A DNA stretch of 64,000 nucleotides from Euclidia mi (lineage: Eukaryota > Arthropoda > Insecta > Lepidoptera > Erebidae). A model generated the notes under the pieces. It was not told the origin of the DNA and searched no databases. It was given only the letters and a program-made list of their open reading frames with translations. Where the stretch lies: positions 64,483,183 to 64,547,182 of the forward strand of contig OX123182.2 of assembly GCA_944739405.2 (NCBI GenBank), given 5' to 3'. The position numbers and the translations under genes are program-made. Each line of letters begins with the position of its first letter. Position 1 is the first letter of the stretch. Below, in pieces: positions 50,901-59,900 of this stretch.

Positions 50901-53900
50901 GGCGGAGCGCGCCATGGCGGCCGACGGCTGCCTGTGGGCCGGCCTCGTCATGGCCGCCGCCGTCGCGCTCGTGGCGCCCGTCATACGACTCGTGCAGGTC
51001 AGTTAGCATCACATAGTATGTAGCTATCAGCTGTAGACATCAGTTGGTACGTAGTGGCGCGGGCGGAGCGCGCCATGGCGGCCGACGGCTGCCTGTGGGC
51101 CGGCCTCGTCATGGCCGCCGCCGTCGCGCTCGTGGCGCCCGTCATACGACTCGTGCAGGTCAGTTAGCATCACATAGTATGTAGCTCTCTATCAGCTGTA
51201 GACATCAGTTGGTACGTAGTGGCGCGGGCGGAGCGCGCCATGGCGGCCGACGGCTGCCTGTGGGCCGGCCTCGTCATGGCCGCCGCCGTCGCGCTCGTGG
51301 CGCCCGTCATACGACTCGTGCAGGTCAGTTAGCATCACATAGTATGTAGCTCTCTATCAGCTGTAGACATCAGTTGGTACGTAGTGGCGCGGGCGGAGCG
51401 CGCCATGGCGGCCGACGGCTGCCTGTGGGCCGGCCTCGTCATGGCCGCCGCCGTCGCGCTCGTGGCGCCCGTCATACGACTCGTGCAGGTCAGTTAGCAT
51501 CACATAGTATGTAGCTATCAGCTGTAGACATCAGTTGGTACGTAGTGGCGCGGGCGGAGCGCGCCATGGCGGCCGACGGCTGCCTGTGGGCCGGCCTCGT
51601 CATGGCCGCCGCCGTCGCGCTCGTGGCGCCCGTCATACGACTCGTGCAGGTCAGTTAGCATCACATAGTATGTAGCTATCAGCTGTAGACATCAGTTGGT
51701 ACGTAGTGGCGCGGGCGGAGCGCGCCATGGCGGCCGACGGCTGCCTGTGGGCCGGCCTCGTCATGGCCGCCGCCGTCGCGCTCGTGGCGCCCGTCATACG
51801 ACTCGTGCAGGTCAGTTAGCATCACATAGTATGTAGCTATCAGCTGTAGACATCAGTTGGTACGTAGTGGCGCGGGCGGAGCGCGCCATGGCGGCCGACG
51901 GCTGCCTGTGGGCCGGCCTCGTCATGGCCGCCGCCGTCGCGCTCGTGGCGCCCGTCATACGACTCGTGCAGGTCAGTTAGCATCACATAGTATGTAGCTC
52001 TCTATCAGCTGTAGACATCAGTTGGTACGTAGTGGCGCGGGCGGAGCGCGCCATGGCGGCCGACGGCTGCCTGTGGGCCGGCCTCGTCATGGCCGCCGCC
52101 GTCGCGCTCGTGGCGCCCGTCATACGACTCGTGCAGGTCAGTTAGCATCACATAGTATGTAGCTATCAGCTGTAGACATCAGTTGGTACGTAGTGGCGCG
52201 GGCGGAGCGCGCCATGGCGGCCGACGGCTGCCTGTGGGCCGGCCTCGTCATGGCCGCCGCCGTCGCGCTCGTGGCGCCCGTCATACGACTCGTGCAGGTC
52301 AGTTAGCATCACATAGTATGTAGCTCTCTATCAGCTGTAGACATCAGTTGGTACGTAGTGGCGCGGGCGGAGCGCGCCATGGCGGCCGACGGCTGCCTGT
52401 GGGCCGGCCTCGTCATGGCCGCCGCCGTCGCGCTCGTGGCGCCCGTCATACGACTCGTGCAGGTCAGTTAGCATCACATAGTATGTAGCTCTCTATCAGC
52501 TGTAGACATCAGTTGGTACGTAGTGGCGCGGGCGGAGCGCGCCATGGCGGCCGACGGCTGCCTGTGGGCCGGCCTCGTCATGGCCGCCGCCGTCGCGCTC
52601 GTGGCGCCCGTCATACGACTCGTGCAGGTCAGTTAGCATCACATAGTATGTAGCTCTCTATCAGCTGTAGACATCAGTTGGTACGTAGTGGCGCGGGCGG
52701 AGCGCGCCATGGCGGCCGACGGCTGCCTGTGGGCCGGCCTCGTCATGGCCGCCGCCGTCGCGCTCGTGGCGCCCGTCATACGACTCGTGCAGGTCAGTTA
52801 GCATCACATAGTATGTAGCTCTCTATCAGCTGTAGACATCAGTTGGTACGTAGTGGCGCGGGCGGAGCGCGCCATGGCGGCCGACGGCTGCCTGTGGGCC
52901 GGCCTTGTCATGGCCGCCGCCGTCGCGCTCGTGGCGCCCGTCATACGACTCGTGCAGGTCAGTTAGCATCACATAGTATGTAGCTCTCTATCAGCTGTAG
53001 ACATCAGTTGGTACGTAGTGGCGCGGGCGGAGCGCGCCATGGCGGCCGACGGCTGCCTGTGGGCCGGCCTCGTCATGGCCGCCGCCGTCGCGCTCGTGGC
53101 GCCCGTCATACGACTCGTGCAGGTCAGTTAGCATCACATAGTATGTAGCTATCAGCTGTAGACATCAGTTGGTACGTAGTGGCGCGGGCGGAGCGCGCCA
53201 TGGCGGCCGACGGCTGCCTGTGGGCCGGCCTCGTCATGGCCGCCGCCGTCGCGCTCGTGGCGCCCGTCATACGACTCGTGCAGGTCAGTTAGCATCACAT
53301 AGTATGTAGCTCTCTATCAGCTGTAGACATCAGTTGGTACGTAGTGGCGCGGGCGGAGCGCGCCATGGCGGCCGACGGCTGCCTGTGGGCCGGCCTCGTC
53401 ATGGCCGCCGCCGTCGCGCTCGTGGCGCCCGTCATACGACTCGTGCAGGTCAGTTAGCATCACATAGTATGTAGCTCTCTATCAGCTGTAGACATCAGTT
53501 GGTACGTAGTGGCGCGGGCGGAGCGCGCCATGGCGGCCGACGGCTGCCTGTGGGCCGGCCTCGTCATGGCCGCCGCCGTCGCGCTCGTGGCGCCCGTCAT
53601 ACGACTCGTGCAGGTCAGTTAGCATCACATAGTATGTAGCTATCAGCTGTAGACATCAGTTGGTACGTAGTGGCGCGGGCGGAGCGCGCCATGGCGGCCG
53701 ACGGCTGCCTGTGGGCCGGCCTCGTCATGGCCGCCGCCGTCGCGCTCGTGGCGCCCGTCATACGACTCGTGCAGGTCAGTTAGCATCACATAGTATGTAG
53801 CTATCAGCTGTAGACATCAGTTGGTACGTAGTGGCGCGGGCGGAGCGCGCCATGGCGGCCGACGGCTGCCTGTGGGCCGGCCTCGTCATGGCCGCCGCCG

Positions 53901-56900
53901 TCGCGCTCGTGGCGCCCGTCATACGACTCGTGCAGGTCAGTTAGCATCACATAGTATGTAGCTCTCTATCAGCTGTAGACATCAGTTGGTACGTAGTGGC
54001 GCGGGCGGAGCGCGCCATGGCGGCCGACGGCTGCCTGTGGGCCGGCCTCGTCATGGCCGCCGCCGTCGCGCTCGTGGCGCCCGTCATACGACTCGTGCAG
54101 GTCAGTTAGCATCACATAGTATGTAGCTATCAGCTGTAGACATCAGTTGGTACGTAGTGGCGCGGGCGGAGCGCGCCATGGCGGCCGACGGCTGCCTGTG
54201 GGCCGGCCTCGTCATGGCCGCCGCCGTCGCGCTCGTGGCGCCCGTCATACGACTCGTGCAGGTCAGTTAGCATCACATAGTATGTAGCTCTCTATCAGCT
54301 GTAGACATCAGTTGGTACGTAGTGGCGCGGGCGGAGCGCGCCATGGCGGCCGACGGCTGCCTGTGGGCCGGCCTCGTCATGGCCGCCGCCGTCGCGCTCG
54401 TGGCGCCCGTCATACGACTCGTGCAGGTCAGTTAGCATCACATAGTATGTAGCTCTCTATCAGCTGTAGACATCAGTTGGTACGTAGTGGCGCGGGCGGA
54501 GCGCGCCATGGCGGCCGACGGCTGCCTGTGGGCCGGCCTCGTCATGGCCGCCGCCGTCGCGCTCGTGGCGCCCGTCATACGACTCGTGCAGGTCAGTTAG
54601 CATCACATAGTATGTAGCTCTCTATCAGCTGTAGACATCAGTTGGTACGTAGTGGCGCGGGCGGAGCGCGCCATGGCGGCCGACGGCTGCCTGTGGGCCG
54701 GCCTCGTCATGGCCGCCGCCGTCGCGCTCGTGGCGCCCGTCATACGACTCGTGCAGGTCAGTTAGCATCACATAGTATGTAGCTCTCTATCAGCTGTAGA
54801 CATCAGTTGGTACGTAGTGGCGCGGGCGGAGCGCGCCATGGCGGCCGACGGCTGCCTGTGGGCCGGCCTCGTCATGGCCGCCGCCGTCGCGCTCGTGGCG
54901 CCCGTCATACGACTCGTGCAGGTCAGTTAGCATCACATAGTATGTAGCTCTCTATCAGCTGTAGACATCAGTTGGTACGTAGTGGCGCGGGCGGAGCGCG
55001 CCATGGCGGCCGACGGCTGCCTGTGGGCCGGCCTTGTCATGGCCGCCGCCGTCGCGCTCGTGGCGCCCGTCATACGACTCGTGCAGGTCAGTTAGCATCA
55101 CATAGTATGTAGCTCTCTATCAGCTGTAGACATCAGTTGGTACGTAGTGGCGCGGGCGGAGCGCGCCATGGCGGCCGACGGCTGCCTGTGGGCCGGCCTC
55201 GTCATGGCCGCCGCCGTCGCGCTCGTGGCGCCCGTCATACGACTCGTGCAGGTCAGTTAGCATCACATAGTATGTAGCTCTCTATCAGCTGTAGACATCA
55301 GTTGGTACGTAGTGGCGCGGGCGGAGCGCGCCATGGCGGCCGACGGCTGCCTGTGGGCCGGCCTCGTCATGGCCGCCGCCGTCGCGCTCGTGGCGCCCGT
55401 CATACGACTCGTGCAGGTCAGTTAGCATCACATAGTATGTAGCTATCAGCTGTAGACATCAGTTGGTACGTAGTGGCGCGGGCGGAGCGCGCCATGGCGG
55501 CCGACGGCTGCCTGTGGGCCGGCCTCGTCATGGCCGCCGCCGTCGCGCTCGTGGCGCCCGTCATACGACTCGTGCAGGTCAGTTAGCATCACATAGTATG
55601 TAGCTCTCTATCAGCTGTAGACATCAGTTGGTACGTAGTGGCGCGGGCGGAGCGCGCCATGGCGGCCGACGGCTGCCTGTGGGCCGGCCTCGTCATGGCC
55701 GCCGCCGTCGCGCTCGTGGCGCCCGTCATACGACTCGTGCAGGTCAGTTAGCATCACATAGTATGTAGCTCTCTATCAGCTGTAGACATCAGTTGGTACG
55801 TAGTGGCGCGGGCGGAGCGCGCCATGGCGGCCGACGGCTGCCTGTGGGCCGGCCTCGTCATGGCCGCCGCCGTCGCGCTCGTGGCGCCCGTCATACGACT
55901 CGTGCAGGTCAGTCAACATCACATAGTACGGAACCTCTCTTAGATCACCATCGGGATGATCGAAGAAAAGCATCCATCATCCATCAGCAACATCGGATCC
56001 CGGGCTGCAACTGGTATCCCAGTTACGCTAGATGAATTTATTTTTTAGCAATATCCCAATTGCAGCTCCGCTTACTAGTCTAACCGAATGGTCATTGAAT
56101 ATTGGCTTTACCACTCAGGGACTGCCTGTCTCATCTCCGCAAATCGAAGGGGCAGTTTATTCAGAGGTACCTACTGTGACTGTCATGAAGATCTTTGACA
56201 GTCGTTATAGGGCATAACGACTGTCAAAGATCTTCATGACAGCCGGGACCGACGACTTAACGTGCTCTCCGAGGCACGCGACAAGCGATACGCACATAAC
56301 TCCCAAAAGTGTGCGCCGTGGCAGTCTGTTGGTATCCACTAGGATAGGATACACTGTCTCTTCGAAATCGGCAAATCAGTCAATCTTGTTCGGTGCCTCT
56401 TATCTTTACTAATAAGATCTGGAACTCCAAATTAGCTCACGTGTTCCCTTCTTATTTTGATCCTGGATCCATTGATGGGCGCATAAAGCTTTACACAAGG
56501 CCATCAATATGAGGGGCTAAGGCCATTAAGGTGAGAGCCATCATGCCGAATAACAGTAAAGTAACTTTTTTAATTTCTAAAATCAGTCAATTTGATAGAA
56601 AGAAATTTAAAAAATCTGCTGGGCAACATAGTTCTCCAGATGGTCTAGTTAGATCAGCCGAGCGAAAACTGTAATGACATAGAATTAAGTGTGTTAAGTG
56701 ACTGGAAATGTACACCCTGCCTCGAAACAACATCTTTATGAAAAATTAAAAATACATTATTTTTCTTGACAGGTTCATAAAATTAAGTGTATCTATTAGT
56801 ATTTAAATACTTTTTCAATTTGTACACATTTTTATTTATGTAACGGAAATAAATCGTGTAATTATTTGAAAATATAGCCCCCAACGTTTCGACATGGGTT

Positions 56901-59900
56901 ACGTCATCCATGGTCACGGGATGACTGAAATCTGGGCAAATAACTCGAGTGGGCCCCGTTGCATAAAAATGTATATTATGTTGTTTATTATGAAATATTT
57001 TTCAAAATTTTGTTACACTAAGAATGTTAACAATTTTAATATATCTTTCCAATGTCTGAACCACTACAGGACATGGTCATCCCCCCAGCCAAGGTATACC
57101 TAAGTGTGCTAATGACATACATAAGCCATTTACTACATAATCACATTCCTCTATCGTTCAGACTGTCGCGATTGTACACTTACTGATGTACGCTTCCATT
57201 TCCCTGGCCGCCAGTATATGTACGTACTTACGTAGTTTAGAAGTGACGCTGTCTCCCAGAACACCCCGCTATCTCTAATGTGCCGTCTCTTACTCGTATA
57301 ATATAGAAACTGTTGTTCTGAGTCTGTGTGTCTACTATGTGCTTTGTATGTTCATGTTTGTAAATAACCTAAAAACAGGGAAAATTCCATGTGCGGGAAT
57401 TAAGTTTTAAAGAAAATTGGGTTACATACTTTGCCAACTAAAGGCATACTCATAAACTAAGTACGCCATAATCCCATTTTCTTTAAAAGTTTTGTTTTGT
57501 GTCATAGAAATATAATAAGAAAATACAAAGATAAAATCTGCATCTGTGTCTTAAATATGTTTTTATTCATAGGTGGCTATAGAACAAGACACACGGACGG
57601 AAGAAGAATTACAAACGCTCTCACTTTTCACGTACATTCCTTCGTTGGTTGCCAACTACAGCCAAGGCTCTGTGTTCTCGCTGCTCAATGGTGCTTACGG
57701 AGACAATGTTTGGTAAGAGCCTTTTACTGTTGGTTTTTAACCTTAATATTATATCATTTATAGTACTAAGGCAGAAGTCGTACCTAAGTACGACGGAATA
57801 TATGTACAATCAAACAAGTCGGCGCTAGACCAGTTTGAGAAAAAATCCCTTGGCTCGCTCATAGAGTCGAGGCACACTAGAAACTGGTTTTGTATACGAA
57901 TGTAAAGGTGCGTGTAAAGTAGCACTAGAACCGACGATGTCTTGCTAAGCGATTCTCGCCCTTATGGTGGTTTAGCGGGAAGTTGTTCGACTGTACCTTT
58001 GCACGATTGTAGTTTCCATTCCCAAACACTAACCAAAATTACAGCTGTCATATGTGTCACGAAATGTACCCGTTATTAATAAAACGTTTGCCTTTTGAAT
58101 GCGACAGGATATCAAGTCGCAGGCCTAACTATGTACTGCTCCGATGGTATTATAATTTATGCGACAATGTCGAATACCCGACTTGAAGGCAGCGCAGCCC
58201 CTTACAGAATTGTATATTATTGTGTGGCCTACGCTGTAGATACAACACAAATATTTTAAGCCTTGCTTCTTGACCTACGAATTCGTTCGTAATATTCACC
58301 AATATTTGTCTCCAGGGTAATATCAACGAATCTTCTATCCTGTATCCTCCGTTTCGCGCTAAGTGCGCTGGTATTCTTCCTGCTGGCGGTCGCCGAGCGC
58401 GCGTTCAAGCAACGATTCCTGTACGCCAAGCTATTCTCTCATCTAACGTCAGCTAGACGTGCACGCAAGTCCGAACTACCGCATTTCAGACTCAACACTG
58501 TGAGGAATATCAAGACTTGGCTGTCCACTAGATCTTATTTGAGGGTAAGTTTTTATTGCTTTATGATTGACCAAAGAACCGCGAACCCTTTCCTTTATTT
58601 ATACAGCCTAGCTAAAATATTGTTAATGTTCAGCTTGCAGACGATTCCATGTATGTTTGATGTTATGGATATTGCTACCCCATTGTTGTTATTCTAAACG
58701 CAGACATCAGGTGACAGTAGTATTAATAAAAAAATGTAATTTTAGCGGCGAGGTCCCCAGCGCTCGGTGGATGTCATCGTGTCAGCTGCATTCATGCTGA
58801 CGTTGATGCTGCTAGCTTGTGTCAGCGCACAACTGCTAAAAGTTAGTATTAATTACTATTACTAAGCTAATAAGTGTCTTATTCTTTAAACGATACTTCT
58901 AGGATAGAGTAAACATTTAAGATAATGGAGTGAAGCTTAGGTAAATAGGAAAATGCGAAGTAAATACACGCACCTATTCAGAAGAAGTAAAAAAAGGTAG
59001 GTGACTCACTGTTAGAGATGGGATTGTACCCGGTAAATACCCGGGAATTTACCTTTTTGGGTAAAAACGGGTATTTACCCGGGTAAATTACCCGAAGCGT
59101 GGGTATTTATCGAAATATATTTTTACACCTCCTTTTTATTTATATTATATTATATACTATTTATTCGTTTATTTTCTACTGTAAATTACAGTCTTCAGTG
59201 TGAATATATGTATATTGAACATTTCAACCTCTTATAAAAGTAAAATAATAGGATTTTCTTTCATAATTTTAATATTGACACTAACAGCCGGTCCCAATTC
59301 GATCTACTCAAGGATTTAGCTTGTAGAGTACTACATATTTGACATAATTTGTATGAAGCTTATGTCAAATATGTATCTCTAATAGCCAAAATCAGCCAAA
59401 TCGATTAAATTAATTACGTTGGCGAGATCGACCAAGTAACGTAAGCCCCGACCGAACAAGCCGCTGCTGGCTCGAAAATCGCTCACCGGACGTTCCCCTC
59501 TACCGTACCACGTCCGCACACCCGGACTAGACACCTGGACACGACACCAATGGCAAAGCACACACCCTCGTGACCCGTCTGTAGTTGGAGGCGGCGGCCA
59601 AACCCACTGAGACAGCACACCACCTGCATCAGTTGCCACCCGTTCCCCTTAGGGAAATCGTGAGAAGACCCGAAAGCTCTCAAAAATGGGCCTCACCATA
59701 AATGGCTTTTCAATAGACAGATCTCTAGTTGGTATAATACTAAGTGTTTTAAAAACTGATGGAGCAGAATAAGCGTTTTTAAAGAATTCCATGTGATGAC
59801 CTTATATTATTTTCATATTACCAAAACATCTATAGCGGTATACCAGATTGTAAGATCAAATAAAAGCACTTTTAAAAGACTATTGACTGTAGTTAAAATT

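Larger units (their letters stand above)
55932..57572 (+). other. Rest of phtf intron after the array
   Basis: Holds the antisense SINE at 56176-56345. A stretch at 56870-56945 (cccccaacgtttcgacatgg) looks like a dispersed repeat. No gene. Confidence 0.4.

Noticed and set aside
42647..55931. CRISPR-like array or ordinary centromeric satellite
   Set aside because: There are no unique spacers between repeats, and the unit is plainly exon plus donor plus intron of phtf, continuous with the working exon at 42605.
42579..56035. Open frames of 60-80 codons rich in Gly/Arg over the array ends (42579-42809, 55793-56035)
   Set aside because: They are off-register readings of the GC-rich exon unit. 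The true register is fixed by phase with exons 8 and 10 and by PHTF similarity.
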